Both the position numbers and the translations under genes were made by a program. A stretch of 64,000 bases of DNA from positions 82,319-146,318 of the forward strand of contig NZ_JAKRFN010000014.1 of the NCBI RefSeq assembly GCF_022348085.1. Reading direction: 5' to 3'. Shown piece after piece: positions 9,030-17,307 of this stretch. Source of the stretch: Mycobacterium sp. PSTR-4-N (GTDB lineage: Bacteria > Actinomycetota > Actinomycetes > Mycobacteriales > Mycobacteriaceae). Position 1 is the first letter of the stretch, and each line of letters begins with the position of its first letter. The notes beneath the pieces are model-generated. The model was not told the DNA's origin and ran no database searches. It was given only the letters and a program-made list of their open reading frames with translations.

Positions 9030-9045
9030 TGCTCTGAGCGAACGC
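9026..9045. promoter_or_regulatory. clpP1: candidate ClgR operator upstream of clpP1P2
   Basis: On the minus strand this reads TTCGCTCAGAGCA, matching the actinobacterial ClgR core as I remember it (CGCYNANRGCG) at all positions but the last G. It overlaps the tig stop codon, about 105 bp before clpP1. ClgR activation of clpP genes is established in corynebacteria and M. tuberculosis; the site here is inferred. Confidence 0.4.
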
Positions 9046-9144
9046 GCGGCGTCTGGGGACTCCCCAGCGGCGCGGGTTGGTTAGTGTCATCCGTAAGACC
9101 GGTCACCGCGTCGGAAGTACACAGAAGAAAGCAGGTATCCAGTC

Positions 9145-9756
9145 GTGACTGACATGCGTGGCGCCTCCTCGGGCCTCAACCTTGTCGACTCGGTGTATGA
9201 GCGGCTGCTGGCCGAGCGCATCATCTTCCTGGGCTCCCAGGTCGACGATGACATCGCCAACCGGCTGTGCGCCCAGATCCTGCTGCTGTCGGCCGAGGAT
9301 CCCACCAAGGACATCCACCTCTACATCAACTCACCCGGCGGCTCGATCAGCGCCGGGATGGCGATCTACGACACGATGGTGCTGGCCCCCTGCGACGTCG
9401 CGACCTACGCGATGGGCATGGCCGCCTCCATGGGCGAGTTCTTGCTCGCCGCAGGCACCAAGGGCAAGCGGTACGCCCTGCCGCACGCCCGCATCCTGAT
9501 GCACCAGCCGCTCGGCGGCATCACCGGCGGCGCCGCGGACATCGCGATCCAGGCCGAGCAGTTCGCCAGCATCAAGAAGGAGATGTTCCGCCTGAACGCC
9601 GAGTTCACCGGGCAGAGCATCGAGCGCATCGAGGCCGATTCGGACCGTGACCGGTGGTTCACCGCGCAGGAAGCACTCGAATACGGCTTCGTCGACCACA
9701 TCATCACCAGCGTCACCCTCAACGGCGACGGACCAGGAGCAGGACTCGACAAATGA
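9145..9756 (+). CDS. clpP1: ATP-dependent Clp protease proteolytic subunit ClpP1
   Basis: 203-aa serine peptidase that forms heptameric rings stacking on ClpP2 rings, fed by ClpX or ClpC1. The catalytic triad is readable: Ser95 in GMAASMGEF, His120 in RILMHQPLGG, and Asp169 in SDRDRWF. IINSPGG-type motif YINSPGGSISAG is conserved. GTG start at 9145 has only a weak AGCAGG upstream. Its TGA overlaps the ATG of clpP2 by four bases, so the two subunits are translationally coupled, consistent with the obligate ClpP1P2 hetero-complex of mycobacteria. Confidence 0.97.
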   Translation: MTDMRGASSGLNLVDSVYERLLAERIIFLGSQVDDDIANRLCAQILLLSAEDPTKDIHLYINSPGGSISAGMAIYDTMVLAPCDVATYAMGMAASMGEFLLAAGTKGKRYALPHARILMHQPLGGITGGAADIAIQAEQFASIKKEMFRLNAEFTGQSIERIEADSDRDRWFTAQEALEYGFVDHIITSVTLNGDGPGAGLDK

Positions 9757-10433
9757 CCGACAACACTTCTCGTCACCCGGCGGCCGTTCACCCGTCCCTG
9801 GACCCCCGAGTGCAGCCGCAGGCCCGCTACATCCTGCCGTCGTTCATCGAGCACTCCAGCTTCGGCGTCAAGGAGTCCAACCCGTACAACAAACTGTTCG
9901 AGGAACGCATCATCTTCCTCGGCGTACAGGTCGACGACGCGTCGGCGAACGACATCATGGCCCAGCTCCTGGTGCTCGAGTCGCTCGACCCGGATCGCGA
10001 CATCACGATGTACATCAACTCGCCCGGTGGTTCGTTCACCAGCCTGATGGCGATCTACGACACCATGCAGTACGTGCGCGCCGACATCCAGACGGTGTGC
10101 CTGGGGCAGGCCGCCTCGGCGGCGGCGGTGCTGTTGGCCGCGGGTACTCCCGGCAAGCGTCTGGCGCTGCCGAACGCGCGCGTGCTGATCCATCAGCCCG
10201 CGCTCGGCGGTGTCATCCAGGGTCAGTTCTCCGATCTGGAGATCCAGGCCGCGGAGATCGAGCGGATGCGCACGCTGATGGAGGAGACGCTGTCGCGGCA
10301 CACGGGCAAGCCGGCTGACGTGATCCGCAAGGACACCGACCGCGACAAGATCCTCACCGCCGAGGCGGCCAAGGATTACGGCATCATCGACACGGTGCTG
10401 CAGTACCGCAAGCTGTCGGCGCAGAACGCCTGA
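9753..10433 (+). CDS. clpP2: ATP-dependent Clp protease proteolytic subunit ClpP2
   Basis: 226-aa partner subunit of ClpP1. The triad is Ser122 (GQAASAAAVLL), His147 (VLIHQPALGG) and Asp198 (DTDRDKI). It carries the ~30-residue N-terminal extension and the one-residue insertion in HQPALGG that I associate with mycobacterial ClpP2. The ATG at 9753 sits in an ATGA overlap with the clpP1 stop. The frame stays open upstream inside clpP1, but those starts are implausible. It is convergent with the PPOX gene, only 3 bp away. Confidence 0.97.
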   Translation: MTDNTSRHPAAVHPSLDPRVQPQARYILPSFIEHSSFGVKESNPYNKLFEERIIFLGVQVDDASANDIMAQLLVLESLDPDRDITMYINSPGGSFTSLMAIYDTMQYVRADIQTVCLGQAASAAAVLLAAGTPGKRLALPNARVLIHQPALGGVIQGQFSDLEIQAAEIERMRTLMEETLSRHTGKPADVIRKDTDRDKILTAEAAKDYGIIDTVLQYRKLSAQNA

Positions 10434-10436
10434 CGG

Positions 10437-10880
10437 TCAGCCGTTGCTGTAGACCCGCGTCGGGGTCACCAGCACGGCAGTGCGCCGCTGCTCGCGCATC
10501 GTCGCGTCGTAGGCGTCCCAGTCATCGTGGGTGCCGCCGGCGGCGGTGAAGATGTCGCGGAGCAGTTGCGTGAGCAGCTGCTCGGAGTCCAGCCACGGCT
10601 GCGCGTCGTCGGGACCCGCCAGTTCGGCCCTGCCTTCGACGGTCGCCCACTGCCAACCCTTCCGGAAGGTGACCGCGGTCTGCGGTCGGGCCCGCAGGTT
10701 GGCCAGCTTGACCCGTCCGTAGGTGACATAGGCCAGGACCAGGTCGCCTGAAGCCGGGTGGGGCAGCGCGCCGGCGTTGATCAGCGACGCCTGGATCGTG
10801 AGATCGGCGCGCAGCGTCGAGACGACAGCGAGGCCGTTCTCTTCTCGGGCCAGCGCGACCGCGTCCGTGAGGCTGGTCAT
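10437..10880 (-). CDS. F420-dependent PPOX-class flavin-fold oxidoreductase
   Basis: 147-aa split-barrel protein of the pyridoxamine-5'-phosphate-oxidase-like superfamily, matching the actinobacterial F420-binding subgroup. Features include VVSTLRADLTIQASLINAG at the N-terminal strand pair, VKLANLRARPQTAVTFRKG (the cofactor-phosphate-contacting region) and WATVEGRAELAGP. Likely a soluble F420H2-dependent reductase or F420 storage protein. Substrate unknown. It ends 3 bp from clpP2 in convergent orientation. Confidence 0.8.
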   Translation of the reverse strand: MTSLTDAVALAREENGLAVVSTLRADLTIQASLINAGALPHPASGDLVLAYVTYGRVKLANLRARPQTAVTFRKGWQWATVEGRAELAGPDDAQPWLDSEQLLTQLLRDIFTAAGGTHDDWDAYDATMREQRRTAVLVTPTRVYSNG

Positions 10881-10973
10881 CTGCAGAAGGCTACGGCGAG
10901 CAAAAGACCACGCGGTGACCTCGGCCGTGCCAGGCTGTGATCTACGTGTCCGTCAATATCGAGGGGGTTGGTC

Positions 10974-11249
10974 ATGGGGAAGACTCTGCTGCTGGCTGTG
11001 GCGGCTGCGGGCGCGGCCGCCGCCCTCGCTCCGGCCGTCGCGCACGCGCAGGATCCGGTGTGTCCGGCAGGGACGTACTGGGACGCCGCGATCGCCCAGT
11101 GCGTCGCTGTCAACGTCTACGTCAACCCGCCGAACCCCGTCGTGGGGCCCGTCGGCCCCGTCGGGGTGGGCGGCGTGGTGGGGCCCGTCGGGCCCGGCCC
11201 GGTCGGCCCCGGACCCGTCGGACCGGGCCCGCTGGGACCCGGTCGCTGA
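10974..11249 (+). CDS. small secreted Gly-Pro-Val repeat protein
   Basis: 91-aa exported protein of unknown function. A signal peptide (MGKTLLLAVAAAGAAAALAP..AHA-QD) is followed by a short two-cysteine segment (VCPAGTYWDAAIAQCVAVNV) and a C-terminal half made of GPVGPG/GPVGPGP repeats rich in Pro, Gly and Val. GAGGGGG seven bases upstream fixes ATG 10974. Similar small Cys-pair plus Pro/Gly-tail secreted proteins occur across mycobacteria, probably in the cell envelope. Confidence 0.65.
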   Translation: MGKTLLLAVAAAGAAAALAPAVAHAQDPVCPAGTYWDAAIAQCVAVNVYVNPPNPVVGPVGPVGVGGVVGPVGPGPVGPGPVGPGPLGPGR

Positions 11250-11533
11250 CGCCGACGCCGACGTCTCAGGCGGTGCACCGAACCTGCTCTGCGCGGGTAG
11301 GTACTCTCGGTCCAGTAACAGCGGCGACACGCCAGAGACACGGTGGTGCGTTCCACGGCCATCGCCGGACGGTCAGGCGATATGTTGTCGCAACTACACG
11401 TGAATATCAGCGGCGCTATTCGGGCTCATCGGTCGCACTGGGCCGGAAGATGCGGGTAGCGTCGGAAACGTTGCGGTGCGACCCACCGAATCGATCGATG
11501 TGCAACAGCAAGAGGAAGTAGGACCCCTGCACC

Positions 11534-12814
11534 ATGGCACGCATTGGAGACGGCGGTGACTTGCTGAAGTGCTCGTTCTGCGGCAAGAGCCAGAAGCAGG
11601 TGAAGAAGCTCATTGCAGGACCGGGCGTCTACATCTGCGACGAGTGCATCGATCTGTGCAACGAGATCATCGAGGAAGAGCTGGCCGACGCTGACGACGT
11701 CAAGCTCGACGAGCTGCCCAAACCTGCGGAGATCCGGGACTTCCTGGAGAGCTACGTCATCGGTCAGGACACCGCGAAGCGCACCCTCGCCGTCGCGGTC
11801 TACAACCACTACAAGCGCATCCAGGCGGGGGAGAAGAGCCGCGATTCGCGCTCCGAGCCCGTCGAGCTCGCGAAGTCCAACATCCTCATGCTGGGCCCGA
11901 CCGGCTGTGGCAAGACCTACCTCGCGCAGACGCTGGCCAAGATGCTCAACGTGCCGTTCGCGATCGCCGACGCCACAGCGCTGACCGAAGCCGGCTATGT
12001 CGGCGAGGACGTCGAGAACATCCTGCTCAAGCTGATCCAGGCCGCCGACTACGACGTCAAGCGCGCCGAGACCGGCATCATCTACATCGACGAGGTCGAC
12101 AAGATCGCCCGCAAGAGCGAGAACCCGTCGATCACCCGCGACGTCTCCGGTGAGGGCGTGCAGCAGGCGTTGCTGAAGATCCTCGAGGGAACGCAGGCGT
12201 CGGTGCCGCCGCAGGGCGGGCGCAAGCACCCGCACCAGGAGTTCATCCAGATCGACACGACGAACGTGCTCTTCATCGTCGCCGGTGCCTTCGCCGGGCT
12301 GGAGAAGATCGTCTCCGATCGCGTCGGCAAGCGTGGTCTGGGCTTCGGCGCCGAGGTGCATTCGAAGGCCGAGATCGACACCCAGGATCACTTCGCCGAG
12401 GTCATGCCCGAGGACCTGATCAAGTTCGGCTTGATCCCGGAGTTCATCGGCCGTCTGCCGGTGGTCGCCTCGGTGACCAATCTGGACAAGGAATCGCTCG
12501 TGTCGATCCTGTCGCAGCCGAAGAACGCCCTGGTCAAGCAGTACACCCGGTTGTTCGAGATGGACGGTGTGGAGCTGGAGTTCGCCGAGGACGCCCTCGA
12601 GGCGATCGCCGACCAGGCCATCCACCGGGGCACCGGAGCCCGCGGCCTGCGCGCCATCATGGAGGAGGTCCTGCTGCCGGTGATGTACGACATCCCCAGC
12701 CGCGACGACGTCGCCAAGGTGGTCGTCACCAAGGAGACCGTCGAGGACAACGTCCTGCCGACGATCGTGCCCCGCAAGCCGCAGCGCAACGAGCGCCGCG
12801 ACAAGACCGCCTAG
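11534..12814 (+). CDS. clpX: ATP-dependent Clp protease ATP-binding subunit ClpX
   Basis: 426-aa AAA+ unfoldase delivering substrates to ClpP1P2. The N-terminal zinc domain has four cysteines (CSFC at 15/18 and CDEC at 37/40). The AAA+ core has Walker A GPTGCGKT near residue 121, pore loop GYVGED near 153, Walker B IIYIDEVDKI near 182, RKHPHQEF near 230, and GARGLR sensor 2 near 368. The start ATG 11534 follows AGGAAGTAGGA. It is separated from clpP2 by about 1.1 kb with two small genes. The ~280 bp before it show no gene. Confidence 0.98.
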   Translation: MARIGDGGDLLKCSFCGKSQKQVKKLIAGPGVYICDECIDLCNEIIEEELADADDVKLDELPKPAEIRDFLESYVIGQDTAKRTLAVAVYNHYKRIQAGEKSRDSRSEPVELAKSNILMLGPTGCGKTYLAQTLAKMLNVPFAIADATALTEAGYVGEDVENILLKLIQAADYDVKRAETGIIYIDEVDKIARKSENPSITRDVSGEGVQQALLKILEGTQASVPPQGGRKHPHQEFIQIDTTNVLFIVAGAFAGLEKIVSDRVGKRGLGFGAEVHSKAEIDTQDHFAEVMPEDLIKFGLIPEFIGRLPVVASVTNLDKESLVSILSQPKNALVKQYTRLFEMDGVELEFAEDALEAIADQAIHRGTGARGLRAIMEEVLLPVMYDIPSRDDVAKVVVTKETVEDNVLPTIVPRKPQRNERRDKTA

Positions 12815-12832
12815 CCGCTTTGCGCTGGCCGC

Positions 12833-12889
12833 CGAGTGTGCCGATTCATCCGCGACTCGCCGGTCAGGGCGGATCGCGATGCACACTCG
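12833..12889. repeat. intergenic palindromic repeat, copy 1
   Basis: Two 21-nt arms (12833-12853 and 12869-12889) form an imperfect inverted repeat beginning CGAGTGTG and ending CATCCGC/GCGGAT around a 15-nt loop. It fills the gap between convergent clpX and fdhD and could act as a bidirectional terminator. The same sequence recurs at 16096-16152 and, as a half-copy, at 63844-63864. Confidence 0.7.
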
Positions 12890-12892
12890 AGG

Positions 12893-13717
12893 TCAGTTGA
12901 GGACGCGGTCCGGGCGGGTGTAGACGTTCATCGATTCGCCCCGCAGGAAGGCCACCAGGGTCACCCCTGACTGTGCGGCCAGGTCCACCGCCAGTGACGA
13001 CGGCGCGGAGACGGCGGCGAGCATCGGGATCCCGGCCATCACCGCCTTCTGCGTGAGCTCGAACGACGCCCGGCCACTCACCAGCAGCACCGTGCCGCCC
13101 AGCGGTATGCGGTGCTGTTCCAGGGCCCAGCCGATCACCTTGTCGACCGCGTTGTGCCTGCCGATGTCCTCCCGCACGACCAGCGGCTGCCCGTCAGGGT
13201 CGAACAGGCCGGCGCCGTGGAGTCCGCCGGTGGCGGCGAACACCTTCTGCCGACGGCGCAACTCCGCGGGCATGTCCGCCAGGACGTCGGTCTCGACGGC
13301 CACCGGGTCGTCGCCCGGGGCGTGCTTGCTGACCAAACGCACCGCGTCGAGGGACGCCTTGCCGCACACGCCGCACGACGACGTCGTGTAGAAGTTCCGC
13401 GTCGGGTCCACCTCCGGCGGCGCGACCCCGGGCGCCAGCGTCACGTCCAAGACGTTGTAGGTGTTCACACCGTCCTCGTCGGCGCCGCGGCAGTAGCGCA
13501 CGGCGGCGATGTCTTCCCGACCCGACACCACACCCTCGGTGAGCAGGAAACCCTGCGCCAGCTCGACGTCGGAGCCGGGCGTACGCATCGTGACCGTGAG
13601 GGGCCGCCCGTCGACGCGGATCTCCAGCGGTTCCTCGACGGCCAACGTCTCGGGTCGAGCCGTGGCGCCCTCGGCAGTCACATGGTGGGCTCGCCGACGG
13701 GAGGTCACTCGGCCCAC
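12893..13717 (-). CDS. fdhD: formate dehydrogenase accessory sulfurtransferase FdhD
   Basis: 274-aa cytosolic protein that transfers sulfur from a cysteine desulfurase to the molybdopterin cofactor of formate dehydrogenase. The hallmark SSCGVCGKAS with the two essential cysteines is present, as are PGSDVELAQGFLLTEGV, VREDIGRHNAVDKVIG and LLVSGRASFELTQKA. I place the start at GTG 13717, seven bases after AGAGG and just before the conserved TSRRR opening; the frame extends 20 codons further to an ATG without such a site. No formate dehydrogenase gene is in the window. It is divergent from the glutamine synthetase gene. Confidence 0.9.
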   Translation of the reverse strand: MGRVTSRRRAHHVTAEGATARPETLAVEEPLEIRVDGRPLTVTMRTPGSDVELAQGFLLTEGVVSGREDIAAVRYCRGADEDGVNTYNVLDVTLAPGVAPPEVDPTRNFYTTSSCGVCGKASLDAVRLVSKHAPGDDPVAVETDVLADMPAELRRRQKVFAATGGLHGAGLFDPDGQPLVVREDIGRHNAVDKVIGWALEQHRIPLGGTVLLVSGRASFELTQKAVMAGIPMLAAVSAPSSLAVDLAAQSGVTLVAFLRGESMNVYTRPDRVLN

Positions 13718-13908
13718 GGATTCACCTCTCGTCGCGACATCTGTCCCATTGTGGTCTGTTCGCGCGACGACGGCCACGACGGCCGCCTGTAACCCGCGTC
13801 TTGCGACCTTGACGTTCGCGTAACAGGATCGGCATCGGATGTTCCTACTGTTGGCCGGTCAATCGTCTGTGAAAAAGAAGCGGACGACGCAGCGGATAAG
13901 GAAGTCCA

Positions 13909-16086
13909 TTGAGCGGTAACTCGGTACGCCTGCAGGCCATCAACAACGTCGAAGCCTACGTCCCGCCGGCCATCAGCTTCGACCCCGCCGAGGCGCCCGG
14001 CGAGGTGTTCGGGTCCAACGTGTTCACCAAGGCCGAGATGCAGCTGCGGTTGCCCAAGTCGGTGTACAAGTCCGTCGTCGCCACCATCGAGAAGGGCGCC
14101 AAACTCGACCCGGCCGTGGCCGACTCGGTGGCCTCGGCGATGAAGGACTGGGCGCTGTCGAAGGGCGCGACCCACTATGCGCACGTCTTCTATCCGATGA
14201 CCGGGCTGACCGCCGAGAAGCACGACAGCTTCCTCGAACCCGTCTCCGACGGCCAGACGCTGGCCGAGTTCGCGGGCAAGACGCTGATCCAGGGTGAGCC
14301 CGACGCATCGAGCTTCCCGTCGGGTGGGTTGCGCAGCACGTTCGAGGCGCGCGGCTACACCGGATGGGACGTGACCAGCCCGGCCTACATCCTCGAGAAC
14401 CCCAACGGCAACACGCTGTGCATTCCGACGGTGTTCGTGTCGATGACCGGGGAGGCGCTGGACTACAAGACCCCGCTGCTGCGGAGCCAGCAGGCGATGG
14501 GAACGCAAGCCGAGCGCATCCTGAAGCTGTTCGGCCACAAGAACTTCGACAACATCGTCTCGTTCTGCGGTCCCGAACAGGAGTACTTCCTCGTCGACAG
14601 GCACTTCTTCCTGGCCCGCCCCGACCTGATCAACGCCGGCCGCACACTGTTCGGCGCCAAGCCGCCCAAGGGCCAGGAGTTCGACGACCACTACTTCGGC
14701 TCGGTGCCCGAGCGGGTGCTCGGCTTCATGATGGACACCGAACGCGAGCTGTTCAAGCTCGGTATCCCGGCCAAGACCCGGCACAACGAGGTCGCGCCGG
14801 GCCAGTTCGAGATCGCGCCGATGTTCGAGCGCGCCAACATCGCGGCCGACCATCAGCAGCTGCTGATGACGATCTTCCGCAACGTCGCCAAGAAGCACGG
14901 CATGGAGTGCCTCTTCCATGAGAAGCCCTTCGCCGGCGTCAACGGCTCGGGGAAGCACGTCAACTTCTCGATGGGCAACGCGCAGTTCGGCAGCCTGCTG
15001 GTGCCCGGCGACACCCCGCACGAGAACGCGCAGTTCCTGGTGTTCTGTGCCGCGGTGATCCGCGCCGTGCACAAGTTCGCCGGACTGTTGCGCGTCTCGG
15101 TGGCCTCGGCGACCAACGACCATCGGCTCGGCGCCAACGAGGCTCCGCCGGCGATCATCTCGATCTTCCTAGGCGCGCAGCTGGCCGACGTGTTCGAGCA
15201 GATCGCCAAGGGCGCGGCGACGTCGTCGAAGGGCAAGGGGTCGATGATCATCGGTGTCGACACCCTCCCCGAGCTGCCCACCGATCCGGGTGACCGCAAC
15301 CGCACGAGCCCATTTGCGTTCACCGGCAACAGGTTCGAGTTCCGTGCGCCGGGATCGGGGCAGACCATCAACGTGCCGATGATCATCCTGAACACGATCA
15401 TGGCTGACTCGTTGGATTACATGGCGACGGTGTTGGAGACCGCCGTGGGGGCGGGCGAGGACTTCGACCAGGCGGTGCAGAAACTGCTGACCGAGATCAT
15501 CACCGAGCACGGCGCGGTGGTGTTCAACGGTGACGGCTACTCGGAGAACTGGCAGATCGAGGCCGCCGAGCGCGGGCTGCCGAATCTGAAGACGACGCTC
15601 GACGCGATCCCGGAGTTGATCAAGCCCGAGGCCGTCGAGGTGTTCGAGCGCTACGGGGTGTTCAACGAACGAGAGTTGCACAGCCGCTACGAGGTTCGCC
15701 TCGAGCAGTACGCGCTGACGGTGGGGGTCGAGGCCAAGCTCGCGCTCGAGCTCGGCACGACGGTCATTCTCCCCGCCGCGGTGCGCTACCAGACGGAGTT
15801 GGCGCAGAACGTCGCCACGCTCAAGGCGGCCGGCGTGGCTGCCGACACCACGCTGCTGGAGGCGGTGTCGGCTCCGATCGCCGAGCTGACGGCGGCGTTG
15901 GCCTCGCTGAAGGCAGGGCTGGCGGATCACTCGGCGGAGTCGGCGCTCGACGAGGCCACGCACGCCCAGAAGGTGCTGCTGCCCGCGATGGATGCCGTGC
16001 GCGCGGCCGCAGACACGCTCGAAGGTGTGGTGGCCGACGACCTGTGGCCCCTGCCGACCTATCAGGAGATGCTCTACATCCTCTGA
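13909..16086 (+). CDS. type III glutamine synthetase
   Basis: 725-aa glutamine synthetase of the GSIII class (hexameric or dodecameric, glutamate + NH3 + ATP to glutamine), clearly larger than GlnA type I (~470 aa). Core motifs are GPEQEYFLVD near residue 222 (metal-binding glutamates), FAGVNGSGKHVNFSMG near 342 (ATP and glutamate loop), and ASATNDHRLGANEAPPAI near 400. The N-terminal GSIII domain and the ~150-residue helical C-terminal extension are both present. TTG start at 13909 is preceded by GGATAAGGAAG. M. tuberculosis has no GSIII to my knowledge. No clear GlnR box was found in the 190-bp divergent region shared with fdhD. Confidence 0.93.
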   Translation: MSGNSVRLQAINNVEAYVPPAISFDPAEAPGEVFGSNVFTKAEMQLRLPKSVYKSVVATIEKGAKLDPAVADSVASAMKDWALSKGATHYAHVFYPMTGLTAEKHDSFLEPVSDGQTLAEFAGKTLIQGEPDASSFPSGGLRSTFEARGYTGWDVTSPAYILENPNGNTLCIPTVFVSMTGEALDYKTPLLRSQQAMGTQAERILKLFGHKNFDNIVSFCGPEQEYFLVDRHFFLARPDLINAGRTLFGAKPPKGQEFDDHYFGSVPERVLGFMMDTERELFKLGIPAKTRHNEVAPGQFEIAPMFERANIAADHQQLLMTIFRNVAKKHGMECLFHEKPFAGVNGSGKHVNFSMGNAQFGSLLVPGDTPHENAQFLVFCAAVIRAVHKFAGLLRVSVASATNDHRLGANEAPPAIISIFLGAQLADVFEQIAKGAATSSKGKGSMIIGVDTLPELPTDPGDRNRTSPFAFTGNRFEFRAPGSGQTINVPMIILNTIMADSLDYMATVLETAVGAGEDFDQAVQKLLTEIITEHGAVVFNGDGYSENWQIEAAERGLPNLKTTLDAIPELIKPEAVEVFERYGVFNERELHSRYEVRLEQYALTVGVEAKLALELGTTVILPAAVRYQTELAQNVATLKAAGVAADTTLLEAVSAPIAELTAALASLKAGLADHSAESALDEATHAQKVLLPAMDAVRAAADTLEGVVADDLWPLPTYQEMLYIL

Positions 16087-16095
16087 CGGGCTTCG

Positions 16096-16152
16096 CGAGT
16101 GTGTGGTCTCATCCGCCCTCCGCGGCGTGCCGCGGATGAAATCGCGCACTCG
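16096..16152. repeat. intergenic palindromic repeat, copy 2
   Basis: 21-nt arms at 16096-16116 and 16132-16152 (CGAGTGTG...CATCCGC and its inverse) around a 15-nt spacer, the same arm and spacer lengths as copy 1. It sits between the convergent glutamine synthetase and lipoprotein genes. Confidence 0.7.
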
Positions 16153-16163
16153 GCACGGGTGGC

Positions 16164-17252
16164 TCAGCCGGGGTCGATGATCTGCACGACCCCGGCGGTC
16201 ACCCCGGCCACGAACAACCGGCCGGTGGTCGCGTCCACGCCGACGGTGTACGGGTTCTGCACCGTGGCAATGCGTTTCACTTCGCGCGGCATGGGGTCGG
16301 TCATGTCATAGCCGACGACTTCGTTGGTGCCCGACGAGGCGACCCACAGCAGGTCGCGCGTCGGGTCGTAGGTGATGCCGTAGGGGCCGCCGGGTTGGGC
16401 GATCTCGGCGAGCTGTCTGGGCGAGGTGTCGAAGACGCGAACCGCATCACCGCGGGTGTCCGCGGCGATCATCCGGCCGTGCTTGTCGGCGACGAGGTGG
16501 GTGGGACCGTCCCCGGCGGGTGTCGAGCCCACGATGGTCAGGTTCGCGGTGTCGTAGATCGTCAGGTCGTTCTTGCGGACATCGAGCAAACCCATCCGAT
16601 CGCCCACGGGAGCCAAGCCGGCCGGCTGAACGCTGTCGGTGAACACCTTCACGATGTCGTCGCCGCGCAGCGCGGTCACGGTACCGCCCAGTTCGTTGGC
16701 GACGAACACCGTGCCGTCGGGCGCCTCCGACGCGTCGTGCGGCACGGTCCCGGTGACGATCTGCGTCTCGGCGCGGCCGCCGGGGAGCTCGACGCGCACC
16801 AGCGCGTTCGCGCTCTCCACCGGAACCAGAACGGGACCGCCCGGTTTCGCCAGCTGCAGGTGTCTGACCACACCCGGCAGTGGAGTGCGCCCCGTGATCT
16901 CGCCGGTGTCGGCATTCATCAGCACCAGCTCGTTGGGCTCGCGCGCGGCGACGGCCACGGTCCGGGTGACGGCGTCGACGACGACGCCCTCCGGTGCTGA
17001 TCCGACACGGATCTGCCGGCCCGGGGGAGGTTGCCGGGGTGCGGGGGCGCGCTGAGGTTCGGCCGCGGGCGGCAGGCTGCCCGTGGGGGGCCGGGTGCCC
17101 TCGGTGGGTGCACCGGGAGGAATCAATCCGGTCGTGGTGGGCGTGCTGCTCGGCGCCGATGGCGTGGTGGACGGCGCGGCCTGATCGACCGGTCTGCTCT
17201 CACAGGCCGTCACGACACAGATCAGCGCGAGCACACACCACAGACGTCTCAT
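16164..17252 (-). CDS. YncE-like beta-propeller lipoprotein
   Basis: 362-aa membrane-anchored exported protein. The lipobox VVTAC places the lipidated cysteine at residue 17, followed by a Pro/Thr/Ser-rich linker to about residue 75. The rest is a seven-bladed-propeller-like repeat domain with the characteristic G..P.G...D......VA pattern (VGSAPEGVVVDAVTRTVAV, GPTHLVADKHGRMIAAD, GPYGITYDPTRDLLWVAS, NPYTVGVDATTGRLFVAG). No enzymatic residues can be assigned; such proteins often act in binding or scaffolding. It starts 55 bp after iolD on the same strand and might be read through from that operon. Confidence 0.75.
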   Translation of the reverse strand: MRRLWCVLALICVVTACESRPVDQAAPSTTPSAPSSTPTTTGLIPPGAPTEGTRPPTGSLPPAAEPQRAPAPRQPPPGRQIRVGSAPEGVVVDAVTRTVAVAAREPNELVLMNADTGEITGRTPLPGVVRHLQLAKPGGPVLVPVESANALVRVELPGGRAETQIVTGTVPHDASEAPDGTVFVANELGGTVTALRGDDIVKVFTDSVQPAGLAPVGDRMGLLDVRKNDLTIYDTANLTIVGSTPAGDGPTHLVADKHGRMIAADTRGDAVRVFDTSPRQLAEIAQPGGPYGITYDPTRDLLWVASSGTNEVVGYDMTDPMPREVKRIATVQNPYTVGVDATTGRLFVAGVTAGVVQIIDPG

Positions 17253-17307
17253 GGCGCCCGGGTACCCACTCCCGACGATCGACTCCGTGACGTTCCGGTG
17301 GCGGGGA

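Noticed and set aside
13718..13908. GlnR box upstream of the type III glutamine synthetase
   Set aside because: GTAAC words are present twice, but not with the spacing of a GlnR site; not reported as a feature.
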